DNA of 64,000 nt from Crenalkalicoccus roseus (GCF_004761865.1 NZ_SJDM01000001.1:1-64000), one strand, 5' to 3'. Positions 1 to 8,425 are shown, counted from the stretch's first letter. The notes: generated by a model from the sequence alone, not told the origin. Translations and numbers: made by a program.

Positions 1-347
1 GCCAGCAGCTCGTTCAGGCGGAAGGGCTTGGCGATGTAGTCGTTGGCGCCGGCATCGAGGCCGCGCACCACGTCCTGCTCGGCATCCGCCCCCGTCAGCA
101 TGATGATCGGGATCTTGATGCCGTCGCGGCGCAGCTTGGCGCAGAACTCCCGCCCGTCGCCGTCCGGCAGGCCGATGTCGAGCAGCACGGCGTCGAAGCG
201 CGCGTCGCCGCCGAGCTTCTCCGCCGCCTCCGCCAGGGTGGCGGCTTCCGCCGGGGCGAACTCGCCGTCGAGGGCAAGCTGTTCGGAAAGGGTCGCGCGC
301 AGGGCGGCGTCGTCATCCACGATCAGAACGGGGCGAGGACCAGACAT
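1..347 (-). CDS. Response regulator, N-terminal receiver domain (runs off the window)
   Basis: About 115 residues of a two-component receiver domain are visible; the gene reads leftward out of the window, so the output domain is unseen. The acidic pocket (LIVDDDAALR), phospho-acceptor Asp (VLLDIGLPDGDG), switch Thr (IIMLTGADA) and conserved Lys (YIAKPFRLNEL) are all present, so the domain should be phosphorylatable. The ATG at 347 gives a normal receiver start. The tail (AKPFRLNELLA) is typical of OmpR/PhoB-type regulators, but the class cannot be assigned without the DNA-binding domain. No partner kinase is visible. Confidence 0.9.
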   Translation of the reverse strand, partial: MSGPRPVLIVDDDAALRATLSEQLALDGEFAPAEAATLAEAAEKLGGDARFDAVLLDIGLPDGDGREFCAKLRRDGIKIPIIMLTGADAEQDVVRGLDAGANDYIAKPFRLNELL

Positions 348-604
348 GATCTTCCAACTCTCCTGCCCGCGCGTTCCGGCTGCCCTAAGGCCGAACGTCC
401 GGCCCCGGGGGCGCGCGCCGGATCCTGCGGATGGGTCCCAGACGGTGGTGCCCTGGCGCAGCCATGGCACCCGACTAATTCCATTGTCGTCATCCCAGGG
501 CCCGGTCGCAAGGCTCGGGCCTCACGACAGCGTTGTTCTTCCGAGGCTGGCGCGCGCCCTGGCCGCGCCACATTCGGGTCGTGCCATGCAGCCGTGATGG
601 ATCC

Positions 605-1771
605 ATGCCGATGAGCCTTTCCGCCCCCGTGCCGCCGCAGCCGCAGCCGCCGGCGCTTCCGCCGCTCCCCGACGCGGCGGCGCTGGCGTTGCGCGCCGTG
701 CACCGGGCCGCCTCCGAGCTGCGGCGCGGCACGCCGGTGCTGTTGCGCAGCCAGGATCACTTTCTCGTCATCGCGGCGGCCGAGACCGTCGGCGCGCGCG
801 GCCTTGCTGAACTCGCCGCCGCGGCCGAGGCGGCGCCCTGCCTGCTGCTGGCCCCGGTGCGTGCCGCCGCCCTCGGCGTGCCGCGCCCGGCGGGGGAGGA
901 GGCGGTGGCGTTGCGCCTGCCGCCCGCCCTGCTCGATCCCACGGCGCTGCGCGGCCTTGCCGACCCTACGGCCGAGGCGCTCCTGCCGCCCGAAGGGATG
1001 CGGGCGGAGCGCCAGGCGCCGCCGCCGCTCGCCGGGGCGGCGCTGGCGCTGGCCAAGCTCGGCCGCCTGCTGCCGGCGGTGATCGCGGCACCCGCCACGG
1101 GCCTGCCGCCCCCGGGCAGGCTCGACCTGCTCGCGGTGGAGGCGCCGGCGGTGCTCGGCTACCCCACCACCGCGGCGCTGTCGCTGCGCCGGGTGGCGGA
1201 GGCGGCGGTGCCCCTCGAGGACGCGCCGGATGCCCGCATCGTCGCCTTCCGCGCCGGCGATGGCGGCATCGAGCATCTGGCGATCCTGGTCGGGCGGCCC
1301 GAGGCGTCGGCGCGCCCGCCGCTCGCGCGCGTGCATTCCGAATGCTTCACCGGCGACCTGCTCGGCTCGCTCCGCTGCGACTGCGGGCCGCAGCTCCGCG
1401 GCGCGATCCGGCGCATGGCCGAGGACGGGGCGGGCGTGCTGCTCTACCTGGCGCAGGAGGGGCGCGGCATCGGCCTCGTCAACAAGCTCCGCGCCTACAC
1501 CCTGCAGGATTCCGGTCTCGACACGCTGGACGCCAACCGCGCCCTCGGCTGGGGGGCGGATGAGCGCAACTTCCTCGTCGCCGCGGCCATGCTCGACCAG
1601 CTCGGCATCGCGCGGGTGCGGCTGCTGACCAACAACCCCGACAAGCTCGCCGCCCTCGCCGCCTGCGGGATCGAGGTGGCGGGGCGGGAGGCGCTGGCCT
1701 TCGCCCCGAACGGGGTCAACGACCGCTACCTCGAGACCAAGGCGCAGCGCTTCGGCCACCTGCTGGCCTGA
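605..1771 (+). CDS. ribA: GTP cyclohydrolase II (riboflavin synthesis)
   Basis: RibA opens the imidazole ring of GTP to give the first committed riboflavin intermediate, formate and pyrophosphate. The catalytic half is clear: RVHSECFTGDLLGSLRCDCG near residues 241-260 carries the three zinc-binding Cys, followed by the GRGIGL motif near 286 and the LTNNPDKL segment. The roughly 200 residues before it look like a degenerate DHBP-synthase-like half, as in the long two-domain alphaproteobacterial RibA proteins. I chose ATG 605 (ATG 611 is equally possible); the frame extends upstream to 533 but that part looks non-coding. The L,D-transpeptidase gene starts 3 bp after the stop. Confidence 0.93.
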   Translation: MPMSLSAPVPPQPQPPALPPLPDAAALALRAVHRAASELRRGTPVLLRSQDHFLVIAAAETVGARGLAELAAAAEAAPCLLLAPVRAAALGVPRPAGEEAVALRLPPALLDPTALRGLADPTAEALLPPEGMRAERQAPPPLAGAALALAKLGRLLPAVIAAPATGLPPPGRLDLLAVEAPAVLGYPTTAALSLRRVAEAAVPLEDAPDARIVAFRAGDGGIEHLAILVGRPEASARPPLARVHSECFTGDLLGSLRCDCGPQLRGAIRRMAEDGAGVLLYLAQEGRGIGLVNKLRAYTLQDSGLDTLDANRALGWGADERNFLVAAAMLDQLGIARVRLLTNNPDKLAALAACGIEVAGREALAFAPNGVNDRYLETKAQRFGHLLA

Positions 1772-1774
1772 GTC

Positions 1775-2284
1775 ATGGCGCCCGGTGCCGGCATCGCCCG
1801 CGTCACCCCGGACGGGCTGCTGCGCCTCGGCGGCGCGGTGTGGCGCTGCGCCCTCGGCCGCGGCGGCATCCGCGCCGACAAGCGGGAGGGGGATGGCGCC
1901 ACGCCGGCGGCGCTGATGCCGCTGCGCCGCGTGCTCTACCGCGCCGACCGGGTGGCGCCGCCCGTCTGCACCGTGCCGGTGGAGCCGATCGGGCCCGGGG
2001 ATGGCTGGTGCGACGACCCGGCGCATCCCGACTACAACCGCCCCATCGCCCTGCCGCATCCGGCGCGGCACGAGCGCCTGTGGCGGGAGGATGCGCTCTA
2101 CGACATCGTCGGCGTGCTCGGCTGGAACGACGCGCCGGTGGTGCGCGGGCGGGGCAGCGCCATCTTCCTGCATCTCGCCCGCCCGGACTACGCGCCGACC
2201 GAGGGCTGCGTCGCGCTCGCGGAGCGCGACCTGCGCGCCGCCCTGGCCGCCGGCCTCGCCGGCATCGAGACGGTGGCGGGATAG
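1775..2284 (+). CDS. L,D-transpeptidase family protein (YkuD fold)
   Basis: A 169-residue protein of the short L,D-transpeptidase catalytic family. These enzymes cross-link peptidoglycan between meso-diaminopimelate residues through a catalytic Cys. The signature is at the C-terminus: SAIFLHLARPDYAPTEGCVA near residues 128-147, with His and the Gly-Cys nucleophile. The segment HPDYNRPIALPHPARHERLW is also characteristic of this family. No signal peptide is obvious, so export is unclear. It starts 3 bp after ribA, so the two are probably co-transcribed. The palindromic repeat at 2284-2330 follows the stop immediately. Confidence 0.82.
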   Translation: MAPGAGIARVTPDGLLRLGGAVWRCALGRGGIRADKREGDGATPAALMPLRRVLYRADRVAPPVCTVPVEPIGPGDGWCDDPAHPDYNRPIALPHPARHERLWREDALYDIVGVLGWNDAPVVRGRGSAIFLHLARPDYAPTEGCVALAERDLRAALAAGLAGIETVAG

Positions 2285-2330
2285 AGCGGATCCCGTTCAG
2301 GCGGATCCGCCTGAACGGGTGAAGAGGCTC
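2284..2330. repeat. 47-bp palindromic repeat, copy 1
   Basis: The arms CCCGTTCAG and CTGAACGGG flank a BamHI-like centre (GGATCC), with outer blocks GAGCGGAT and GAAGAGGCTC. Read in reverse, this 47-bp block matches 48839-48885 nearly base for base, except in the loop and at one outer base. It abuts the stop codon of the L,D-transpeptidase, so it may also act as a terminator. It looks like a dispersed REP-type or small palindromic repeat. Confidence 0.75.
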
Positions 2331-2485
2331 TCGATCACTGACGGATTTCGCTTCGGCACGACAGGTCAATCCGTGGTCCGCCCGGTATCATTGGGTGCGG
2401 GCCAGCCGAAGGGGTCCCTGGGATGGCCAGGGCTGTGAGATCCGCGCGCCCCGGCGGCAAGCGCCTCAAGGTGACCATTCGGCCG

Positions 2486-4038
2486 CTACTTCATCGGCGC
2501 AGGGCTCGGGGTCAGGCGCAGAGCCGGCGTGCCGATGGTTGCCGGACGGTGCGTCCCCTCGCCGAACACGCTGCTGTAGAGGTCCTCGCCGAAGCTCGTC
2601 CGCAGGGGTTCGCCCTCGCATAGCCGGAAGGTCCTGGCGCGGTCGGCGCGCAGGAACAGCGCGCGGACGCCGGGCTGCTCGTACAGCGCCCGTGGAAACT
2701 CGAAGAGGTGGGTGACGAAAGTGACCTGGATTCCCCTCTCGAGCAGGGCGGAGACGATCTGCCCGGCGATCTCGGAGCCCTCGCGCTCGTTCGTTGCCGC
2801 GAAGGATTCGTTGAACAACACCAGGGAACCGGGCGCGACGTGGTCCACGCTCTCGCTCATCCGGCTCAGTTCCTCGTCGAGCTTCCCGCTCTTCATCCCC
2901 GTGTCCTCCTCGCGCCGGAAGTGCGTGAAGACGCCATCGCAGAGACTGGCACGAAACACCTCCGCGCCGACGAACATGCCGCACTGGATCATGAGCTGGG
3001 CCAGCCCGAGGCTGCGCAGGAAGGTGACTTTCCCCCCTGGTTCGCACCGGTGATGACGAGAGCATCCCTGCCGTCGGCGCTCAGGTCGTTGCCGACCGGC
3101 GGCCCGCCAGTCTTGAGCGCCAGGCAGGGATCGTAGAGGCCCCGGCCGGAGAGGCGCCGCGTCGTCGGTGGTTCGGCCGACGGGATGCATATGGGCACGC
3201 CGATCCGGACGAGGCGCTCCTGCAGGTTCACGCAGCCGACATAGAACGCCAACTCCCGCCGCAGCACCGCGAAGAAATCGCGGACGTGGTCCGCCGACTG
3301 CCCCAGAGCGCTCGCCGCGATGGCGGTGCCGCGGTTCCGCAGGTCCGAGATGATGCCGTGACCGGCCTCGTCGCGCGGGTTCAGCGAGAAGCCGTAGGAT
3401 TCAGGCTGCGGCTCGAACAGGCGGGAGAACCAGGTGCCCGCCCTTGGCGGCGACCGGTGAAGCACGAAGTCGGCGCCCTTGAGGCCTGCGCCGAGCGAGG
3501 CGCTGAACAGGACACCGTGGCGGAACAGCATCTGCCGCAGGTGATCCTCGGCGCGGGCGAAGAATTCTTCCCCGAGTTCCCGCTGCAGCATCGCGAAGAA
3601 GGCGGACCAGGCGGGAGCACGGAATTGCGCAGCATGCCGATCGGCGAGGCTCCGCAGCTTCCGCGCCGCGACGAGCAGATCGGCCATCAGCTCGACCGAC
3701 CAGCGCAGCACCCAATCCGGATATTGCCGCATCGAGCCGAGGTAGTGCCGCTTCTCGCTCTCCGTCGCCTCCACCGCCACTGCGTAGAGGGCGCGCAGGA
3801 CGGAAGGCTGATCCAGGCAGTCGCGCAGGATGTCCTGCCGGTGCCGGACGGTCGCAAGATCCTCGTACATGCCGGTCGGCACCACGGTCTGGACCACCTC
3901 CAGCACGAAGGCATCCCTTTCGGCCATCGCCGCGAACAGCGTGTACAGGTCGAGGTCCCCGGCCAGCGCTCCCGCCGACCAAGGCAGCCGCGCCCTCGGG
4001 TCGAAATCGCGATCGGGGTAGAGCAGGTGCGCCTTCAT
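2486..4038 (-). pseudogene. MutS-related ATPase 2, frameshifted in Walker A
   Basis: A MutS-type core plus ATPase protein that lacks the mismatch-recognition domain. The first part starts MKAHLLYPDRDF at 4038 (its ATG overlaps the TGA of the upstream MutS-like gene) and reads to ITGANQGGKS near residue 335. The rest of the ATPase (TFLRSLGLAQLMIQCG, then LVLFNESFAATN and VTFVTHLFEFP) continues in a different frame to 2486. One base is missing near 3025-3036, inside or beside a run of six G on the coding strand. Walker B has Asn-Glu where MutS normally has Asp-Glu. Third gene after riboswitch A. It may be a true mutation, a variable homopolymer or a sequencing error; the protein is otherwise well conserved on both sides. 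Confidence 0.75.
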
Positions 4039-5630
4039 GACGCGATGCGCTCCAGGATGGCGTCGCGTGTCAGCCGGTACTTCTCCGCGATGGCGAGCGC
4101 GTGGGCACGCCCGTCCGCCGGCCGGCGGACGACGCGGAAGGTCCGCTCGGCGGGCCGTTCCGGCACGACGGTGCTCACCATGCTCACCGTCTGCGGTCCG
4201 AGCGAAGCGAGCTCGTCCACGAAGGTCACCCAGACGCAGAGCAGGTCGAGCGCCAGGATGCGCGCGGCGAGCCGCCGGCTGAGCAGCGCGGCGTCCCGGA
4301 AGCTGGTCGCGCTGAAGATCTCGTTCATCACGATGAGGCTGTCCGGCGTCGCCGCGGCGAGGATGTCGCGCGCCCTGACCAGGTCGTCCTGCAGCCGGCC
4401 GCGCAAATTGGCGGTGTCCTCCCCGCGCTCGAAATGCGTGAAGATCCGGTCGGGCAGGAACAGGCGGGCCTCGCTGCCCGGCACCGGAAGGCCGAGGGCC
4501 GCCAGGTAGTGGAGCTGCCCGAAGCTGCGGGCGAAGGTCGTCTTGCCGCCCTGGTTCGGACCGGAGACCACGATCACGCGCTCGGCGCCGCTCAGCGCGA
4601 AGTCGTTGCATACCGCCGCGCGGCCCTCCTGGGCCAGAACGCCGGCCAGCGCCAGGTCGAAACCGTCGCGGCTGGCGGCCGCCTTGCTCGTCCGGCTGAC
4701 CTCGGGATAGCAGAAGCGCAGCCCCCTCTCGCCGAGCCGCCGGATGTGCTTCAGCCAGCAGAGGTAGAACTGCACCTCCCGGTCGAAGGCGGCCAGCGTC
4801 GCCTCGGGGAAGGCCGCATGCCGCTCCCGGAAGGCGGCCAGCGCCTCGAAAGGCGCGGGGAACAGCTTGACGACCTGATCGAGGATCAACTCCTCGACAT
4901 GATTCATCTCCGGGCGATCGGCGTGGGTGAAGTCGAACCGGCGGCCCGCGCCTTGCCTGAACGGCGCGAAGTCGGCCTGCACCTCGGCGCCGTAGTCGCC
5001 CTCGCCCGCATGGCGGAACACATCGACGCGGGAGCCCTCGATGCGCAGCTTGTAGCGGATCGCCGCGAGGTCCGCCGTCAGCATCCCTGCCGCGCGCCGC
5101 AACTCGGCGAACGCGTGCGAAGCCACGTAGCGGCGGAGATGGACCCCGAACGCTTTCAGGCCGCGCGACGCCGGCGCCCCGGCCGATAACGCCGCGTCGA
5201 GACCGGCGACCCCGTCGCAGTAGGCTTCCGCCGCGGCCAGGAACCAGCGGTCCCGCTGCCGGGCGTCGCGCATCTTCCCCGACAGCGCGAGGTCTTCGCG
5301 CGTGGTGCGCATGGAGGAGGCGAGGGTGCGGATCCCATCCAGGAGCACGAGAGTCTCCAGGTCACGCATGACCTCGTGGCGGAACACGACCTCATCCACG
5401 TCGTGCAGGGGGAGATGAAAGAACCGCGCCAGATCGTACTCCTCCCTGCCTGCCGTCACGGCGGCGATGACCTGGTCGAGGTTCAGATCGCGCAGGCAGT
5501 CCGGTGCCTCGGCGCGCTCCGCTCGGGCGCAATTTTCAGCGGAGCGGAACAGCACGCTCGGGGTTGCTGTCCGAGCGGCCTCGCCCGCTTGCTGAACTCC
5601 GGCCACCGTGGCGGCCCGATCCTCAAGCAT
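4035..5630 (-). CDS. MutS-related ATPase 1 (no mismatch-recognition domain)
   Basis: A 531-residue relative of the MutS core and ATPase domains. Walker A is VVSGPNQGGKTTFAR (about residue 355), followed by GLPVPGSEARLFLPDRIFTH as in MutS proteins, and a Walker B-like SLIVMNEIFSAT in which Asn-Glu replaces Asp-Glu. The N-terminal half (HLPLHDVDEVVFRHEVMRDL) resembles the helical lever and clamp region; there is no domain I. ATG 5630 is chosen because the upstream extension is Arg/Pro-rich and because the preceding reading frame ends with a TGA overlapping this start. It sits in the riboswitch A transcription unit. crcB-motif (fluoride) riboswitches have been reported upstream of MutS-like genes, but their role in fluoride response is unknown to me. 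Confidence 0.85.
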   Translation of the reverse strand: MLEDRAATVAGVQQAGEAARTATPSVLFRSAENCARAERAEAPDCLRDLNLDQVIAAVTAGREEYDLARFFHLPLHDVDEVVFRHEVMRDLETLVLLDGIRTLASSMRTTREDLALSGKMRDARQRDRWFLAAAEAYCDGVAGLDAALSAGAPASRGLKAFGVHLRRYVASHAFAELRRAAGMLTADLAAIRYKLRIEGSRVDVFRHAGEGDYGAEVQADFAPFRQGAGRRFDFTHADRPEMNHVEELILDQVVKLFPAPFEALAAFRERHAAFPEATLAAFDREVQFYLCWLKHIRRLGERGLRFCYPEVSRTSKAAASRDGFDLALAGVLAQEGRAAVCNDFALSGAERVIVVSGPNQGGKTTFARSFGQLHYLAALGLPVPGSEARLFLPDRIFTHFERGEDTANLRGRLQDDLVRARDILAAATPDSLIVMNEIFSATSFRDAALLSRRLAARILALDLLCVWVTFVDELASLGPQTVSMVSTVVPERPAERTFRVVRRPADGRAHALAIAEKYRLTRDAILERIAS

Positions 5631-6327
5631 GCGCAGCCGCCACCCAGCGCCACGCCAGTTCACGAAGTTTCGCCCCGGCCATGGCTTCCGGCGACGGCGC
5701 GCCGCGCACCGGCAGGAGCGCCTCTGCCCGCTTCGGCGCGGCGGGAGCGACCCCAGCCGCGCCGGACCCATGGCCAACCTCGCAGAGGCGATCGAGCAGC
5801 GCGACGGCGGTGCTCCAGTACGGCGCTGCCCGGTCCGGTGACCCGGCGCGCCGCCCGGCGTGCGCGAGCAGCCGCGCAACGGACCGCGCGCGCAGCCCGG
5901 TCCCGAGCGCCAGGATCCGGCCGGCATCCCGCTCCAGCCGCCGTCAGGCGAGGCGCCGCCACCAGCCCTTCAGCGGGCCGTCGCCGCTGGCTGCCTCCGA
6001 GTCGGAACGCAGCCGCGGCAGGATCTCCAGCTCCAGGGCGCTGCGCAGGAGCGCCACCCGCTCGCTGTCGCGACCGTCGTCGGTGCCGAGGATGCGGGGC
6101 GCGAAGGGCTTCAGACGCTGCAACTCCTCCAGCGGCATCGCGTCGTTCAGCATCACCGCGTAGTCGCGAATCAGCGGCGAAACCCGGGCGGGGATGTCCG
6201 AATGCGGCTCTCCTGCGAGCAGGGCGGCGAAGGACATCACGCAGAGGCGCCCCTGGTCCGGATGGCCCGTGCCCCGGCAGAGGGTGACGCGCCCATGGAG
6301 GACCTCCAATCGCCGATCGACGCCCAT
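5623..6327 (-). pseudogene. Unrecognised gene below riboswitch A, interrupted by an in-frame TGA
   Basis: The frame starts at ATG 6327 just after GAGGAGG and reads 127 residues, including LCVMSFAALLAGEPHS, AVMLNDAMPLEEL, QRLKPFAPRILGTDDG and LELEILPRL. It then meets TGA at 5944-5946. After the stop, the same frame continues with protein-like sequence (LERDAGRILALGTGL, YWSTAVALLDRLCEVG) for about 106 codons and ends at 5623, overlapping the start of MutS-like 1 by 8 bp. The continuity suggests one 234-codon gene broken by a nonsense change, or a split or read-through gene. I do not recognise a named family. A longer start at 6441 is possible but less protein-like. Confidence 0.55.
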
Positions 6328-6482
6328 GACCTCCTCGGGTGCAAGGAGGTCCGGCCGCGGTGCCGCACCGGCACGGTGCGCCTTGCGCCGGTGCCGCATC
6401 CCGAATGGAGGACGAGAAGCGAAGCTCCGCTGCATGGCCAAGCCTCAACGCATTGGCGGCGGAGCTGCCGGGCTTGGGACAC

Positions 6483-6551
6483 ACTCCCGCCGCGTACGGA
6501 CGTGGCAGGAGTCATCAGCCTCACGGCGGTTAGGGGGGACTCCATCCCCGA
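6483..6551 (-). promoter_or_regulatory. Fluoride (crcB-motif) riboswitch A
   Basis: On the minus strand the sequence reads GGGGATGGAGTCCCCCC, then AACCGCC, then GGCTGATGACTCC, the conserved core of fluoride-sensing crcB RNAs. GGAGTC can pair with GACTCC to close the aptamer. The 3' ACTCCTGCC can instead pair with GGCGGGAGT at 6483-6491, giving a mutually exclusive expression-platform hairpin. There is no U-run after it, so control may be Rho-dependent or translational rather than by a standard terminator. The next genes are the interrupted orf and the two MutS-like ATPases, about 155 bp downstream. Confidence 0.88.
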
Positions 6552-6557
6552 GATGGC

Positions 6558-6586
6558 AGTCTTGGGCCGTGCCGACGCGGCGGCAA
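6558..6586 (-). promoter_or_regulatory. Possible promoter for riboswitch A
   Basis: TTGCCG (6586-6581) and AAGACT (6563-6558) are separated by 17 bp on the minus strand, which would place the transcript start at the 5' edge of riboswitch A. The -10 match is weak, so the placement rests mainly on geometry. Confidence 0.3.
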
Positions 6587-6639
6587 CATACGGTGGCGTG
6601 ACCGCGCGGCGCAGCGCGCAGGATCGCCGGACGGCGGCG

Positions 6640-6669
6640 TTGACCCAAACCATCCGCGCGATCTAGCGT
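6640..6669 (+). promoter_or_regulatory. Possible promoter for riboswitch B
   Basis: TTGACC (6640-6645) and TAGCGT (6664-6669) lie 18 bp apart on the plus strand and would start transcription around 6676, directly before riboswitch B. The -35 match is good and the -10 is partial. Confidence 0.4.
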
Positions 6670-6678
6670 TTGTCCCGA

Positions 6679-6750
6679 CAGGGGATGGAGTCCCCCTTTG
6701 ACCGCCCCCGGGCTGATGACTCCTACCGCGTGCAGGGCATGTGGTGGGAG
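6679..6750 (+). promoter_or_regulatory. Fluoride (crcB-motif) riboswitch B
   Basis: The plus strand reads GGGGATGGAGTCCCCC, then GACCGCC, then GGGCTGATGACTCC (6681-6723), matching the fluoride riboswitch core and the A and C copies. GGAGTC at 6687-6692 can pair with GACTCC at 6718-6723. The alternative hairpin pairs ACTCCTACC with GGTGGGAGT (6743-6751). It lies about 100 bp before the cation/proton antiporter and is divergent from riboswitch A, with 127 bp between the two aptamers. Confidence 0.92.
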
Positions 6751-6850
6751 TGCGCGACCTAGGTCATCCTGGCATCCCTCGTCTCTCCCATGCCCGACAG
6801 CCCACACGGCCGCCGCCTAAACCGGCCGGCCGCACCGGAGGGAGACGGGC

Positions 6851-8011
6851 ATGGAGAACCCCTGGCTGGCATCCGCCCTCTGGATCGGCCTCGCGCTCGT
6901 CGCGTCGGTCCTGTCCATCTGGGTCGCGATGTCCGTGGCGCTGGTCGAGATCGTCGTCGGCGCCGTCGCCGGCAACCTCTTCGGCCTGCCGATCGCGCCA
7001 TGGGTGGACTACCTCGCCGGCTTCGGCGCCATCCTGCTGACCTTCCTGGCGGGCAGCGAGATCGACCCGCAGGTCGTGTGCCGGCACTTCTGGTCGGCGA
7101 TGAGCATCGGCGTCATGGGGTTCCTCGCGCCCTACGCCGGCGTGCTGCTCTACGCGCACTACGTCGCCGGCTGGGCCTGGCCGCAGGCGCAGATCGCCGG
7201 CATCGCGCTCTCCACCACCTCGGTCGCGGTCGTCTACGCCGTCATGGTCGAGACGGGGTACAACCAGACCACGCTCGGCAAGATCATCCTTGCCGCCTGC
7301 TTCGTGAACGACCTCGGCACGGTGCTCGCGCTCGGCATCATCTTCGCGCAGGCGACCGTCTGGCTCGCGGTCTTCGCGGCGGCGACCGCGCTCGCGCTCT
7401 GGTTCCTGCCGCGCTTCGCGCCGTGGTTCTTCAGCCGCGTCGGCCATCGGGTGAGCGAGCCTGAGACGAAATTCGTGGCGCTGGTGCTGTTCTTCCTCGG
7501 CGGGCTGGCAAGCGTGGCGGGCTCGGAGGCGGTCCTGCCGGCCTACCTCGTCGGCATGGCGCTCGCGCCGGCCTTCCTGAAGGATCCGGAACTGCCCCAC
7601 CGCATGCGCGTCGTCGCCTTCACCATCCTGACCCCCTTCTACTTCCTGAAGGCCGGATCGCTGGTGCGCCTCGACGCGGTGATCGGCGGGGCGGGCCTCA
7701 TCGCGGTGTTCCTGGCGGTGAAGATGGCCACGAAATTCGTCGGCATCCTGCCGCTGACCCGGACCTTCCGCTTCGGACGGCGCGAGGGGATGTACACCAC
7801 GCTGCTGATGTCCACCGGCCTGACCTTCGGCACCATCTCGGCGCTGTTCGGGCTGAACAAGGGCATCATCGACCAGGCGCAGTACACGATCCTGGTGACG
7901 GCGGTGATCGGCAGCGCCGTGGTGCCGACCCTCATCGCGCAGCGGTGGTTCCAGCCGGCGGAGGCGCCGCCGAAGGCCGCGGCGCCAGCGGAGGAGGCTG
8001 AGCATGTTTGA
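6851..8011 (+). CDS. Cation:proton antiporter (CPA family), fluoride-riboswitch controlled
   Basis: A 386-residue inner-membrane protein with about 11-13 hydrophobic helices. ILLTFLAGSEIDP, IALSTTSVAVVYAVM and ILAACFVNDLGTVLALG are typical of Na+/H+ or K+/H+ exchangers, with an Asn-Asp pair (VNDLG) at the ion-binding site. Family proteins exchange monovalent cations for protons; the substrate here is unknown. The start at 6851 follows GGAGGGAGACGGGC. Its stop overlaps the start of the small usp gene by 8 bp. The placement downstream of riboswitch B implies a role in fluoride stress, for example pH or ion homeostasis after HF entry, which is inference. Confidence 0.88.
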   Translation: MENPWLASALWIGLALVASVLSIWVAMSVALVEIVVGAVAGNLFGLPIAPWVDYLAGFGAILLTFLAGSEIDPQVVCRHFWSAMSIGVMGFLAPYAGVLLYAHYVAGWAWPQAQIAGIALSTTSVAVVYAVMVETGYNQTTLGKIILAACFVNDLGTVLALGIIFAQATVWLAVFAAATALALWFLPRFAPWFFSRVGHRVSEPETKFVALVLFFLGGLASVAGSEAVLPAYLVGMALAPAFLKDPELPHRMRVVAFTILTPFYFLKAGSLVRLDAVIGGAGLIAVFLAVKMATKFVGILPLTRTFRFGRREGMYTTLLMSTGLTFGTISALFGLNKGIIDQAQYTILVTAVIGSAVVPTLIAQRWFQPAEAPPKAAAPAEEAEHV

Positions 8012-8423
8012 GCGGATCCTGCACGCCAATGACGGCTCCGAGGGGGCGATGAAGGCGCTCGGCGCCGCGCTCGACCTGGCCCGCAGGCACCATGCGGAGC
8101 TGCACATGATCTGCGTCGAGGAGCTGCCGAGCTTTCCGGCGACGATGGACGAGGTGCGGGAGGAGCGCATGGAGGCGCAGCACCGGTTCACGCAGGTCAT
8201 CGCCCGGGCGGAAGCCCTCGCCAAGGGGCAGCGGGTGCGCCTGCACGCCCATGTCCTCGCCGGGCATCCGGTCCGGGTCATCACGGAGTTCGCCCGCGAG
8301 CAGCGGACCGATCTGCTCGTCACCGGCTTCATGGGGCACTCGGCCCTCTACAACCGCGTCATCGGAAGCACGACCGACCGCCTGGTGGACCTCGCGCCGT
8401 GCTCGGTGCTGGTGGTGAAGTAG
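8004..8423 (+). CDS. Universal stress protein (single-domain UspA)
   Basis: A 139-residue Usp-fold protein, second gene of the riboswitch B operon and translationally coupled to the antiporter by an 8-bp overlap. The nucleotide-binding motif G-x2-G-x9-G-S/T is intact near the C-terminus (GFMGHSALYNRVIGST), followed by the typical CSVLVVK ending. The N-terminus MFERILHANDGSEGA also fits. Usp proteins bind ATP and are induced by stress; any direct link to the antiporter is inferred from the operon only. Confidence 0.92.
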   Translation: MFERILHANDGSEGAMKALGAALDLARRHHAELHMICVEELPSFPATMDEVREERMEAQHRFTQVIARAEALAKGQRVRLHAHVLAGHPVRVITEFAREQRTDLLVTGFMGHSALYNRVIGSTTDRLVDLAPCSVLVVK

Positions 8424-8425
8424 GG

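Noticed and set aside
5631-5927. Extension of MutS-like 1 to an ATG at 5927
   Set aside because: The added 99 residues are Arg/Pro/Ser-rich and lie opposite, in another frame, to the better protein-like continuation of the upstream gene.
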